NCBI RefSeq assembly: GCF_014839805.1
Contig: NC_051140.1
Span: 10,189,826 to 10,253,825, forward strand
Reading direction: 5' to 3'
Origin: Manduca sexta
Taxonomy: Eukaryota; Arthropoda; Insecta; Lepidoptera; Sphingidae
Length of the DNA: 64,000 bases
In this document: positions 31,601 to 41,195 of the stretch, in pieces
Layout of the letters: every line of letters starts with the position of its first letter
Position numbering within the stretch: position 1 is the first letter of the stretch
The notes under the pieces: model-generated
The model's input: only the letters and a program-made list of their open reading frames with translations
Database searches by the model: none
What the model was told of the DNA's origin: nothing
Translations under genes and position numbers: made by a program

Positions 31601-34475
31601 GACTTTTGCCATTCATTTGGACAGTTTTTTTAGGTGCTTCATTCTCATCATTGTCACTAGAATCACTGAAAATTGAATTAGGCGCATTATTGTATAACTA
31701 AAATAAAATGATTTAACAAATAATTTTAAATTATATTTCTTGTTACCTCTCGGCTGCTTTAGTTGGTTGCTTGTTCAATTGTTTCGAAATTATGTCAATA
31801 AGGGTGGGCGATTTCTTCCCTCGTGGTTTCTGTAAGAAAAATAAAATACAAAGTTATTGTAGACAAATATAAAGTAGTACTTTAAAATTCAAATGCTTTG
31901 GTTATTAAATTATTAAAGGTCTCTTTCACCTCTCCCTCTCAAGTAAAATATCAAGTGGACTAATTTCCAGTTAAAGCCTCCAGTAACTATGTGTGAATTT
32001 CAAGATGTACAAATAGCATTAGTCTTATGATTAAGCTGACCAGTCATTTACTTGTCACAAATTTATATAAAACAGATATACCTAATATGATATATACAGA
32101 TATACCCTGACCCAGAAATCGAACCAGATCTCAGCGTGATAGTAAAAAAAAAACTATATGAAAAAAATATATATTAACCCGGCGAGCGTGAGGTGAAAAA
32201 ATGTAACAAGGAGTATGTGGCGGGGTATGACATACCCCTTAAAAAATTAGCTATAAAACTTGTTTCTGAAGAAGTATTATACTATTTATTTTTTGGTATA
32301 ATAAGACAATACCATCATAACGCATTGGAAATAAAACAATCGCGCCATTTTAAAAAAAATATTTTTTTACCTCGATGGAAATAAGTCACTTTGAATTTCA
32401 AGCAAACACTTTCAGTCTCTTAAAAACTAAAAGGAACTGAAGTAAAACCAGTAATATGATAAAAAAAACTTAATCGTATGATAGAATATGAAATAATTTT
32501 CTTTATAAACTAAAAAAAAATTACAAAAAATTTTAGGAACATCTTAGGAACTGGAGATAAAATCTGTGCAGTTTTTGCAAAAAAACGTTGCATGCTCCAC
32601 ACTCGTAACCTTTCATCAGCTTGTTCATGAGTATTTTGTCTTATGATTCTTTTTGTTGGGGTAATCTCTACATCTAATAAAATGACCAGGAACATTTTGA
32701 GTCGATGAAAGTGATTCGTTGATCTGGGAAGAAATTCTCTGACGTATATAAATCTGAATATATATTTTTTGTCATTTCACATCTTCAGGTGTTCGTAAAC
32801 TAAAGCCAAGCCTAAGTTACGGATGAAATCGGTCTATTTAGTGTCTTTGCCCTGATTTTCTCGAAACATAGGACCCCTGAGGGCCCCTCTCAGGGGATCC
32901 TCAATTAAAATCAAAATTAAAAGAAAAACTATAAAGTGCACGCTTTTGCACTCTTGTATATCTAAAAAATAAATACAGATGTAAACTGCTAGTAAAAACA
33001 GATTTAAGAATCCAACTGAACAACATCAACCCAAACATTACGACTTTGGTCGCAAAAAAAGTCGCATAAGGTGGCATTAGCGGTCCGCACTAAATAAAAG
33101 TTTGCGAAATCCTGTTCTAGTAAGTACATCTTCTATCATGGACCGAAGTTGTTTTTTTTTTATTTTCAACATCCATTTTCTATTAAAATCTACAATTAAA
33201 CAAAGAAAATAAGTTAAAATAGCAGAAAAAGCAATGTTAGTTTTTGTGACACCAGCTATGTGGCGGGGTATCACATACCCGAACTTTGCAATCATGTAAC
33301 TCGAATTCAGGTTGCCGCAACACTGTGATCACGCCACTATTACCTTCCGCAACCCTGTAACTCCAGCTATTCAAAGAGACTATAAGTTTGAAAGTCAGGC
33401 ACAAAAAATATACGCCAGTAATTAACATGGGGGCTATGATATACCCGCCACACGCTCGCCGGGTTAAAATGATATTTAATAATTTGTATTTTTAAGTTGA
33501 GTATCTGCAAATCCATTAGACTCCTTTAGAGATTTAGTTAGTTATTACATTTTAATATATTTAATATTTAATAATACAATAAAGTGTTTGGAGACCAGAC
33601 AAAATAGGTACATTAAGATTTATGGTAGGTATCGGCTTCACCAGGGTAAAACTGGTGAAGTGGGATTCTTAAAATACTAAAAACACTAAAGGAATAAAAA
33701 ATCTACTAAATGAGAAATCTGCCAGATCATTATTATTAAGAAATTACCTTTATATCTCAGTAACAAACCATAAAAATCTAAACAAATACTTCAGAGGTGC
33801 ACTAAGTTGATTACTGATATAAAACAAATTCACTATTATTGTTAAATTAGGTGTATTACTGTAATTTATTATTTATTAATACATATACGAAACATATTTT
33901 TAGGTTAACCTGCCTGCTTTGCCATATAATAGATGGCTATAGGTACAGTATTTTTTAAATACTGCATGATAAAGTTTCAATAATCAACATTTTTATAGTA
34001 CTTATATGACAGCTAAAATAACCTAAATACGTATGAAGTACTGGACTTGGGTCTCTCAAGCCAGATAAACAGCAATACGTTCTAACACAATTTACCTAAA
34101 ATTACAGGAAATCAGTAATGCATATAAAACCGATACGCTTCTGCAATATAGATACATTTTTGTTATACATAATATGAGAACACATTTTTATAGGAACCAA
34201 ATCAATAACTTCACCGCGTGTGAATACTCTACATATTTTCTAAAGAATTGAGCTTAATGTATCATTGAATGCATATATAATTTAAAAGCGATAAAATAAA
34301 GAAATCGAACACGTGTAGTCGCCGGACCCCACGTGGTTATAAAACTCGTGGAGAATTTAGTACTCACCGCTTTAGTCTTCTTGAAAAACTCTTGTGCAAG
34401 TGATTTGTCGACTCCTTGAAGATACTGATAAATTAATGAGTTCAACTCCGTCTTCACTTCCACTGGAATTTCCAT
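28483..34475 (-). CDS. Nopp140: Nopp140, nucleolar and coiled-body phosphoprotein (gene span)
   Basis: A chaperone-like phosphoprotein (NOLC1 family) that shuttles between nucleolus and Cajal bodies and binds box H/ACA and C/D snoRNPs, supporting rRNA modification and ribosome production. Seen: an N-terminal LisH motif, KKPRG-type basic patch, about 13 alternating acidic-serine (CK2-type [11 protein letters not shown]) and Lys/Pro/Ala-rich blocks, and an SRP40-type C-terminal domain (PVPFRRV...[13 protein letters not shown] then [10 protein letters not shown]...[18 protein letters not shown]). About 622 residues in that form. An alternative last exon gives an RGG-rich C-terminus instead, as in Drosophila, where Nopp140-True and Nopp140-RGG are known. 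All joins are in phase except the exon at 29978, which carries an apparent one-base frameshift. The start ATG is at 34475. The gene is head to head with Rheb. Confidence 0.95.
29142..29567 (-). CDS. Nopp140: Nopp140 alternative last exon, RGG-rich C-terminus
   Basis: Minus-strand acceptor is a TCTCTCTC tract ending CTGTCAG. In phase 0 it encodes [20 protein letters not shown] and then about 100 residues of [15 protein letters not shown] and GDRGG repeats, ending KKIVFD and a stop. RGG boxes bind RNA and are targets of arginine methylation. It matches the Nopp140-RGG isoform type described in Drosophila, so this splice choice is probably old in insects. The opposite strand is also open here, an effect of the repeat composition. 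Confidence 0.92.
   Translation of the reverse strand, partial: EGESQEGEDNDDESEGNKFGGWNNRGRGGFNRGRGFNDRGRGGQRGRGGFGDRGGRGGRGGRGGFGDRGGHGGFGDRGGRGFNRGRGGDRGGRGGDRGGRGGRGDRHSWGGDRGGFNKGGFNDRKSFEGGDNSKNKKIVFD
29746..29874 (-). CDS. Nopp140: Nopp140 exon: start of the C-terminal domain (PFRRV)
   Basis: Minus-strand acceptor ATTTTTAG, donor AAGGTAAAT, 43 whole codons: [17 protein letters not shown], then [19 protein letters not shown] and DNSFEAK. The PFRRV and NSFEAK motifs mark the SRP40 domain. Ends in phase 0, so it can join either last exon. Confidence 0.93.
29978..30071 (-). CDS. Nopp140: Nopp140 exon: KKRKASG linker, apparent frameshift
   Basis: Minus-strand acceptor GATTACAG, donor AAAGTAAGA. 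The frame [17 protein letters not shown] and [11 protein letters not shown] joins the next exon perfectly. The exon has 94 bases, and from the phase-0 donor of the preceding exon it would hit a stop at once (ACA TCT GAA AAA TAG). A run of five T on the plus strand (30060 to 30064) is the likely culprit: four would restore TSENSFQAG. Either a sequencing error, a real lesion bypassed by skipping this exon (skipping keeps the frame), or an unusual splice. Confidence 0.75.
30181..31350 (-). CDS. Nopp140: Nopp140 main exon: alternating acidic-serine and basic repeats
   Basis: 390 whole codons, minus-strand acceptor AATTCTAG, donor CAGGTAAAT. Encodes eleven acidic clusters such as [11 protein letters not shown] and SSEDSSDDE, each followed by a 20 to 30 residue Lys/Pro/Ala/Gln block. 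The clusters are classic casein kinase 2 substrates, and the protein is among the most heavily phosphorylated in its family. The internal repetition may produce length variants. Large antisense open frames over this exon are composition artefacts. Confidence 0.95.
31536..31665 (-). CDS. Nopp140: Nopp140 exon: first acidic clusters
   Basis: Minus-strand acceptor ATTTTCAG, donor CAAGTAATT. Encodes [29 protein letters not shown] and [15 protein letters not shown]. Starts in phase 2, ends on a whole codon. Confidence 0.92.
31747..31829 (-). CDS. Nopp140: Nopp140 exon: [18 protein letters not shown]
   Basis: Minus-strand acceptor TCTTACAG, donor GAGAGGTAACA. Encodes [20 protein letters not shown] and QPTKAAE. 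It follows the LisH exon directly and carries a basic, nuclear-localisation-like patch. Ends in phase 2. Confidence 0.92.
32178..33463. mobile_element. piggyBac-like non-autonomous element in Nopp140 intron 1
   Basis: Perfect 13-bp terminal inverted repeats CCCGGCGAGCGTG (32178 to 32190 and 33451 to 33463), flanked on both sides by TTAA (32174 to 32177 and 33464 to 33467), the piggyBac target site. A GTGGCGGGGTAT(G/C)ACATACCC motif occurs near the left end and again near 33259. At 1.29 kb it is too short for a complete transposase, and no convincing transposase frame is left. It lies in the 2.5-kb first intron of Nopp140. Confidence 0.8.
34368..34475 (-). CDS. Nopp140: Nopp140 first coding exon: LisH motif
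   Basis: 36 codons from ATG at 34475: [36 protein letters not shown]. This is the LisH-type N-terminus shared by NOLC1/Nopp140 proteins, a probable dimerisation helix pair. Donor GCGGTGAGT. The upstream in-frame sequence offers no better start. Confidence 0.94.
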
Positions 34476-34683
34476 TTTATATTATTTATTCAGGGATTCT
34501 ATGTCGTAGTAATTGCGAACACATTGACGAATGACGCTTCTATGGACGCTTCAGCCTTCATGCTGTCGCGCAGAGACAAACTATCGTCCACAGACTATTT
34601 TTTTTTTTTTCATTCCACAGGGATCCGGCTAAGATCAGAAATCATGCTGCCATGTCATAAGCAAGGAGCTACTATATTCTATT

Positions 34684-34867
34684 CCCCTTATTCATAGACC
34701 TTTTTTATCTAAGTCTCTAGTCTGTTACTCAGCTTTGTTTATCTGCCGGCTTGCTGTTTGTTGTTGTATCTCAATGTAAACCAATCACAACTGCTCTATA
34801 TCTACGCACTGCGAAAGCTGCCATGTCGCGCCGTTAGCAGTTAGTTAGATAAACAAAAATGAATAAA
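34684..34867. mobile_element. MITE in the Nopp140/Rheb promoter region
   Basis: Ends CCCCTTATTCATAGACC and, inverse, TTATTCATTTTTGTTTATCTAA-like (right end GATAAACAAAAATGAATAA). The TTATTCAT...TTATCTAA signature is that of the element at 15925 to 16032, with a longer, unrelated middle. Non-coding. Confidence 0.55.
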
Positions 34868-35073
34868 TTGTCGTAAAATAATATAGGCAATCATAACAAA
34901 TTGGAAAAGTAAATACATAAAAAAAATATTGCAAGTAAAAAATGTCTTGCACGTAAATTAATATAATATATTAACAGTGAAAAGAGAGTGAAAACCCATG
35001 AAACCAAACGTATGGAGAGACATAGTTGTGAAATTACAAACAAGCTCCTAAAATAAGATTAGATAAAAGCCTA

Positions 35074-35103
35074 GGCAGTATGGTCATAAGATTATAGCCT
35101 CTC
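35074..35103 (+). promoter_or_regulatory. GGCAGTATGGTC promoter-like motif upstream of Rheb
   Basis: GGCAGTATGGTC followed by TTATAGCCTCTC, about 177 bases before the Rheb ATG. It is the same as the motif before the microprotein candidate (23587) and resembles an inverse copy 176 bases before the Nopp140 ATG. A transcription-start-proximal role is a guess. Confidence 0.4.
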
Positions 35104-35250
35104 TTTTGCACGAATAGTGCATAAAAAATATGACTTGACAAATTGTCAAACAATCGAAGTCGAAGAAATTTGATTTGACGAAAGTTACACATTTTTGTTG
35201 ATTTGCGGGAGCAAATTGTGTAAAGGATTTGTTTTAATCTCCGTATAAAT

Positions 35251-35299
35251 ATGCCTTTCAAACAGCGAAAAATTGCTATGATGGGATACCGATCAGTAG
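35251..35299 (+). CDS. Rheb: Rheb exon 1: P-loop start
   Basis: ATG CCT at 35251, encoding [16 protein letters not shown] and the first base of Gly; donor AGGTAAAG. The intron splits the P-loop after V, as in many Rheb genes. Confidence 0.95.
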
Positions 35300-38200
35300 G
35301 TAAAGTTGTCGTTCCTAAACTTTATGCGTCTTATAATTGTTATTTAATGACGTGATGTTATAAAAACCCTTTTTTAGGTAAATCATCCCTCATCATACAA
35401 TTCGTAGAAGGACAATTTGTGGACTCGTACGACCCTACGATAGAAAACAGTGAGTATTGATTGCTCGCAAATAGGAATTTCTGCTAAGCAAGTTCCGTTT
35501 TATTCGTAAATTATTGTTACAAAAAATACACATCATATTTTGTAGGAGTTCGTGATTTAATGTAGTTTATTTGTTTTGTTTGTATATCCTAGTTACTAAT
35601 GATATATTTTTATTCTAGCTTTCACAAAGTACATTCGCTTGAACTCAACTGAATATGAAGTAAAGCTTGTGGACACAGCAGGACAGGATGAATATAGTAT
35701 ATTTCCATTACAATACAGCATGGATTTTCATGGCTATGTTTTAGTTTATTCTATCACTTCAAGCAAGAGTTTTCAAATAGTACAAATTATTTATGACAAA
35801 CTTTTAGATATGGTGGGCAAAATACAGTAAGTATAAATATAATACTTTTAAAAACCTTGATGAAGTGGTAGTGTCATGCCTGCGGACAGTGTGCCCTAAG
35901 ATTTGATTCTCAGGCTGAACAACAGTTGATACTGGAGTTTCCAATATTCTCAACATAATCTTAGAGACACTATTTTTATTGGGTGCCACAACAATCAATC
36001 ACATTTCTTGTAATGGTAATTAATGAAGCTATAGAGATAGTGTAAAATGTACTATTATCTGTAAATTTTGCCTTTTAAATATTTCTGTATTAATAGAAAT
36101 TGTAGACTTTTTTTTTAAGTAGTATTTTATATTTTCAGTGTCCCTATAGTTTTAGTTGGTAACAAAACAGATCTTCACTTGGAAAGGAAAATAAGCACTG
36201 AAGAAGGTAAAAGGCTAGCTGAGAAATGGAAGGCTGCATTTGTAGAAACTAGTGCAAAAAGAAATGAGGTGAGTCTCAAATGAAGGGCACAAGCAAATAA
36301 CAGGGAATGTCACATTTTTTTATATTTTAATAGAATCATATCTTTGTTGATGGTATATTGAATTCCAATTATTAGATTTCAATAAAAAATAACAGATGAC
36401 CCTTTAAATGCAGTTTTTTTATGGCCAAAACGAAAAAAAACTGGGAATGTCCAGTTTTTGATGAGGAAATTTTTGATAATATGCAAGGTCCCTTTGCAGA
36501 AACAAAGAGAAGTTATGGTATGTAAGATAGTCTTGTCATATTTTAAATAATAAGTTTATGAGTGATGAAACTCATATGGAGCTTCCTGATTTTTTATTTA
36601 AAGACTTTTTGACAATAAGGGAAGTAAAATATAAAAATTTGAAGAGTTAATGAAATTTTGTACTAGAGAAGCTCAATATTGTTATGAATCAATAAAATAT
36701 GATCCATGTTGGTTAAGTTGATTATGACATTACTTGTTTTTTTATTTGTTAAAAGAAGTTTAATTTTGTTTTGATAGAATTTACCTATTTTTATAGACTT
36801 AAATGTTTATTTAATATTAAAATAATATTGCTTATTAAGAATTTAGTCAGTTCTAAGCAAAATTTATTGCATGCATTGATCTCAATAAAAATAATATAAT
36901 TTTAATCTTTCAAATTGCTTTTTCTCAAAATTCATCAATTAAGACATTCCCTGTTCTTTTCCTGTGGCTTTCAATTTGTATATAACAAACTGTCTATTCA
37001 CTTATGTGATTTTTTTTTATTTAATCAAAGTAATATATTTAATTCATTGAAACATTTTTTTTATTGGCTTGTAATTCTGATCACAGTGATCACTGATCTA
37101 ATTCAAGTATGTAACTATTTGTTTCCTTTATTTTATATTCATTGATATATAGTTTTTATTGTTGATTTTAATTATGGCTAGAAATTATTTTTTGCATATT
37201 AGATATGATTCAATTAAATTATATAAGTAAATAAACAGGCTTCCTACAATGTAGCGCAAAAGTCATCACCTTATCGGAACTTGTTATAATTTTTGCATAT
37301 AGTGGCAAATGTGAATTCCTTAAGTTGACAAGGTTTATTAATGAATATAAGACACAGTAGACAGAGGGCTCTACTGAATGCTCAGTGTTACAATTAAATA
37401 GAACCTAGTTTTTTGTGGAACTTATGTCATGTACAAAAAAAACTTCACACAAATCATATACACATCGTGTATGATGTTTCCTTTCTACTAAGCTACACAA
37501 GGACCTCAGAGAAAAATTCCAACCCTTCCAGTTAACCCTATTGAATTTATGATTAAAGTTTTTTATATATTTTATTGATATTAAAAATTATTCATTGCAA
37601 ACAATTATTGACTAAGGCTCACAAAAAATGTACCATAACACACGGGAATTGTAACACACGATAACACACAGAAAATAGGCAACACACTGGAAATATTGTT
37701 AAGATTAGTGCACACCAAAAAAGAGTACTTTATTTTAAATAAAATACTATATGCACCAATTTGTTTATTTAACTCAAGAACAATATTATTATATCCTATT
37801 CAAAATAATTAATATTATATAATTTAGCCTTTCCCGATAGAGCTTTTGTCTTTCGGCAGGTGTTAGTGGCATCTAAAAAAAAGGAAATATTTAGATAATA
37901 TTTTATTTTACAAAACATGGAACGACTAACTTCAATCGTCAGTTTTGATATGTGGTCGCCATTATGATAATATTTCCAATATAAACTAAGCTTAATACCT
38001 TGCATGTGTATTACGTCACACAATTACATAACACACGTAACCCACGTGAATAACAGAACCTAAAATACCCGTAAAATAATTAAATGCAATGTAAATGAGT
38101 GATAAACTACACTATATCACAATGTACATATTCCTTTTATTTGTTTTTATACTTTATAGACAATTTTAGCTACTTACCATGCAAAATTGCTTCTGAAAAA

Positions 38201-39918
38201 TCGCTAAAAACAAAGTACGAAAAATAACGTTCACCAAAGAATTCCCATTTCTACAAAAACTAAGATGTTAGACAGGAAACTGATATATCATTTTGAAAGT
38301 AGTAAAGTCGTCATTATAAAAAAATAGCATCATATGTTGAATGAATAACGACTTCAAAACAAAATGGGAACATTTTGTTTTGAAGTCGTTATTCATTCAG
38401 CTTTTGCTTATTTTAATATACCTACAAAACTGATTATAGCTTTATTTACATGCTTTTAACATGTATACGAGAGCTCACTATAAGTATATGATTCAAGACA
38501 TTATAAAAAATATATATATTTGACTAGGGTTGGACACATTTTATTTTTGTGTGAAGTAAGAAGTAAGCTATTTTATTATACCAAATAATTTTCGATTAAA
38601 TTTAATAATATCAAACCATTAAATAGCTTAACATTGAAATGTGAACAGTAGCCAACATAGGAATATTTATTTTAATTTTATTAACTTTCGAACTTACATT
38701 TTTGTTACGACGTAGTTAGGCTCATGAAAATTATAGGTGAGGTACATTTTTTTTGAGCCTTAGCCTATTATTATCATGTTTTTACTGCTTAATTCTTCCG
38801 GATTAATGGTATTAGAACTAGTACTAAGAAAATAACACAAGCATTAGAATATTAAATATAATTACAAGAAAATAGGGGTATGATTATATGTTATACTAAT
38901 ATAGGTAATTTTTTTTCGGATATGACATTACGAATGATAGCGGGCGTTAGTTCTGGTATCGGACACGGCCATTATGATCCTTGTGGCTAGATACTTTGGC
39001 GCAATCTCTGGCGATGTCAAGTGTTGGGAAGGCACTATTACTTAATAGAAAAAAAATTAAAACATAATACAAAAGCATAACTAGTTAGTTTTTCATTCAT
39101 AAAAACAATTACAGTCAAAGAACATTGGGTGACAACTTTTGCGCAACCTTGTATATCAATTATAATTAACACACTGCATTGCGTGACTTCCGTCGAGGTA
39201 CGAATTGCAAATCACAAAGTATGTAGTCATCTACATAAGTAGCTGAACATATGAAAAATTCAAATCATTTAACCATTTGGGGAATAATATTAAAAAAAAT
39301 AACTGAACATGTATATGCAAATTGAAGTTTTGAATTTAGTCAGCTACTTTTGTCACTGGCTGTACATTTAATAAATTTAAAACATTTGAGTACTTGTTGT
39401 GTACTTACTGACTATGAAAAAGATTTACATATCTGAAGTACATAATTGGGCATTACAATATTTAATAAAATAGATAAATAAAAGAGAATAATAATAATCT
39501 TTTGCTCCAAAAGTCCTAGGTTTCCATAACTTCTTGGTATGGTTTGCTATATTTTACAGATGTTAATTATCATGTGATTAAACCATTAACATAATATTAT
39601 AACTGATAAATAGAAAGTAATAACTGAATCATCTCAATGATTGTTCTTTAGTCCCTGAATAATAAAGCGTTATATGCTGTACTTGCCTTTTGTAAAATAG
39701 CACAGATAATATTATAGAGACTAGGCTACGCCATACACACGTGCCTTCCATCCATGGTTATTGGTCTTGATAACATGATAATAATTTTTGTTCCTATGTT
39801 TAATAATATAATATATATTTCTTTTCAGTCTGTAACTGACATGTTTCATGCTATACTGTCAGAAATAGAGAGATCAGATGGACATATACCAGACAAAAAT
39901 GGATGTGTTGTTTCCTAA
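35251..39918 (+). CDS. Rheb: Rheb, Ras-like small GTPase activating TOR (gene span)
   Basis: GTP-bound Rheb activates TOR complex 1 at lysosomal membranes and is switched off by the TSC1/TSC2 GAP. Five exons give 182 residues, the usual Rheb length. Seen: P-loop GYRSVGKSS with the Rheb-specific Arg in place of the Ras Gly12, switch I DPTIENTF, switch [11 protein letters not shown], base-binding NKTD (usually NKKD), ETSAK, and the C-terminal CVVS, a CaaX box for farnesylation. All introns are GT-AG and phases are consistent: joins at 35299/35378, 35449/35619, 35826/36139 and 36268/39829. The last intron is 3.56 kb and full of small inverted-repeat elements. The start ATG sits in TATAAATATGCC. 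The NKTD reading of the G4 motif is a conservative variant. Confidence 0.97.
35378..35449 (+). CDS. Rheb: Rheb exon 2: P-loop end and switch I
   Basis: Acceptor TTTTTAG, donor ACAGTGAGT. Encodes [19 protein letters not shown] and PTIEN, with the effector loop finishing in the next exon. Confidence 0.95.
35619..35826 (+). CDS. Rheb: Rheb exon 3: switch II and core
   Basis: Acceptor ATTCTAG, donor CAGTAAGT. Encodes [40 protein letters not shown] and on to [11 protein letters not shown]. Includes the DTAGQ GTPase motif. Confidence 0.96.
36139..36268 (+). CDS. Rheb: Rheb exon 4: guanine-binding motifs
   Basis: Acceptor TTTTCAG, donor GAGGTGAGT. Encodes [39 protein letters not shown] and KRNE; carries the G4 (NKTD) and G5 (ETSAK) motifs. 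Confidence 0.96.
36299..36955. mobile_element. Element with 13-bp inverted ends in the last Rheb intron
   Basis: AACAGGGAATGTC at 36299 to 36311 and its exact reverse complement at 36943 to 36955 bound 657 bases. A related word CTGGGAATGTCC lies inside at about 36443. A short frame inside starts ATGGCCAAAACG and reads [19 protein letters not shown] up to a GTATGT, which could be a piece of a former coding exon. Probably a decayed DNA transposon. Confidence 0.5.
37796..37872 (-). pseudogene. Fragment of a transposon-associated MPLTPAERQ... coding exon
   Basis: Minus strand: a pyrimidine tract and AG followed by ATG at 37872, reading [16 protein letters not shown] and then losing any recognisable sequence before a stop. 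The MPLTPAERQ(R/K)xYRER start is a recurrent N-terminus of insect transposon-associated proteins, in my recollection. About 25 codons survive. The surroundings (37637 to 37690 and 38026 to 38050) are rich in AACACAC words, perhaps the rest of the element. Confidence 0.35.
38338..38399. repeat. Perfect 29-bp hairpin with a 4-base loop
   Basis: TGAATGAATAACGACTTC and following bases to 38366 are exactly reverse-complemented from 38371 to 38399 around GGAA. No mismatch in 29 pairs. It lies in the last Rheb intron. It is either a very young foldback or maintained by function; if transcribed it makes a short uninterrupted double strand. Confidence 0.85.
39110..39364. mobile_element. Possible degenerate Tc1/mariner-type MITE
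   Basis: Begins TACAGTCAAAGAACATTGGG and ends, read inversely, TACAGCCAGTGACAAAAGTA. The TACAG ends fit a TA target site and CAG(T/C)C termini like the better-preserved element at 52500. The arms are only partly complementary. Confidence 0.35.
39829..39918 (+). CDS. Rheb: Rheb exon 5: C-terminus with CaaX box
   Basis: Acceptor CTTTTCAG. Encodes [29 protein letters not shown], then TAA. CVVS is a farnesylation-type CaaX box. Confidence 0.96.
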   Translation, partial: SVTDMFHAILSEIERSDGHIPDKNGCVVS

Positions 39919-40799
39919 TCCAAAAGTTTATTTAATGAACAAAGTGCTTTTTACTTAAGCTAAAGTGATTTAGATCTAGTGTTTGTATGTGCACAGCTAT
40001 TATCTAGCAATTAGTTTGGGGAACAAGACACCTTATCACTGACATTGTCATAGCCAAAGTTTAGTTACAATTTGTTACTGTATACTTACTATTAATAAGT
40101 TACAAGCATAATTGTGATGGTTGCTTTTCTGATGATTTTACAGTTTGCTTTAAATCTTCAATAGTAATCTCTTTTGATGAATATTACTAAGTTTGCATGG
40201 GACAAATGATCAAAACATAAAAGTGGTAACTTCTTTTTTCACATTTGTACTCAGCCTAATTTTACTGACAGTGTTCCGTATATGCTCATGAGCTAATATG
40301 AATTATTAAATATTCCAACATTGATTATATGCTTGTCTAAATTACATGTTGGCTGCAGCGACAGGCCCACAAATATGTAGTTGAATCACAAAGCCGCTAT
40401 AAGCTCAGATAAATTTACAATATATGCTGCATTATACTATATTGTTTTATAGGATTACATAAATGTAAAACCTAAATCACTTTCTACCAATAAGTATTGT
40501 TGTTTAACTACCATTCTAATTATAAGTAAATATGTTCATTTGTTTTCATGTATTTGGCGTAGCTTGAATTTCCCGGCGTTATCTGTTTATAACCGGGGTA
40601 ATTCGCTGGAATAACGGGAGACTGTACATTTATTTTACTGTTCAGCAAACATGACGTATCAATATACGTTGTTATAGAATTAAAATGATTCCATAGTAAA
40701 TGTGAATTGAAAATACGATAGTAATCTCTAAAGCAAATAGTTATTTCCCTATGTCATAACAAAATATTACAAATCATATTCGTGTAGTCTACGTTAGCA
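39919..40799 (+). other. Rheb 3'UTR and downstream sequence
   Basis: No coding signal. AT-rich sequence probably holding the Rheb 3'UTR; I could not fix the poly(A) site. Confidence 0.5.
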
Positions 40800-41150
40800 A
40801 AATTTCGAGCACAACTACCGCGCTCAGGTCTTGGGTTCTAATCCCGGGTCGCGGCAAAATAATTATGACTGGGTATTTCCATCTTAAAAATTTATCAGTC
40901 GCAGCATAAAGTCAGGAAGTTGGCGGTGTGATACCCCTGTGGCACGGAGAGCTCGTAAAGCCGTTGGTGCTGCGCCTGATCTCTCTCCGGTCTTGTCGGA
41001 TTGCTGTCTCACTGGACTATGAGAGTGATGGAACAAAAAGTGCATCTTTGTAGTGCGCACACACTTATGCACTATAATATGTCTGGGTGTACTTGGCTGA
41101 TCTCCGTTGAGATTCGCCGCCGTGGCCGAAATTCTGTTGGGAGGGTATCA
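40800..41150 (+). mobile_element. tRNA-derived SINE
   Basis: Contains a B-box-like TTGGGTTCTAATCCCGGGTC at about 40832, then GAAGTTGGCGGTGTGATACC, GAGAGCTCGTAAAGCCGTTG, TCTCACTGGACTATGAGAGT and TGATCTCCGTTGAGATTCGC. This body is a common lepidopteran SINE. The small reading frames in it are meaningless. Confidence 0.7.
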
Positions 41151-41195
41151 ATATTAAGGGTTCAGGTGTCGGACTCCGTGGTAGTAAGTTGCTAA

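Larger units (their letters stand above)
34476..35250. promoter_or_regulatory. Shared head-to-head promoter region of Nopp140 and Rheb
   Basis: 775 bases between the two divergent start codons, containing both 5'UTRs. It includes a MITE (34684 to 34867), a CCAAT word (34781 to 34785, AACCAATCAC) and two related motifs, one per orientation: GGCAGCATGATTTCTGATC read on the minus strand from 34651, and CTAGGCAGTATGGTC from 35072 on the plus strand, 176 and about 177 bases from the respective ATG. Sharing of regulation is inference. Confidence 0.6.
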
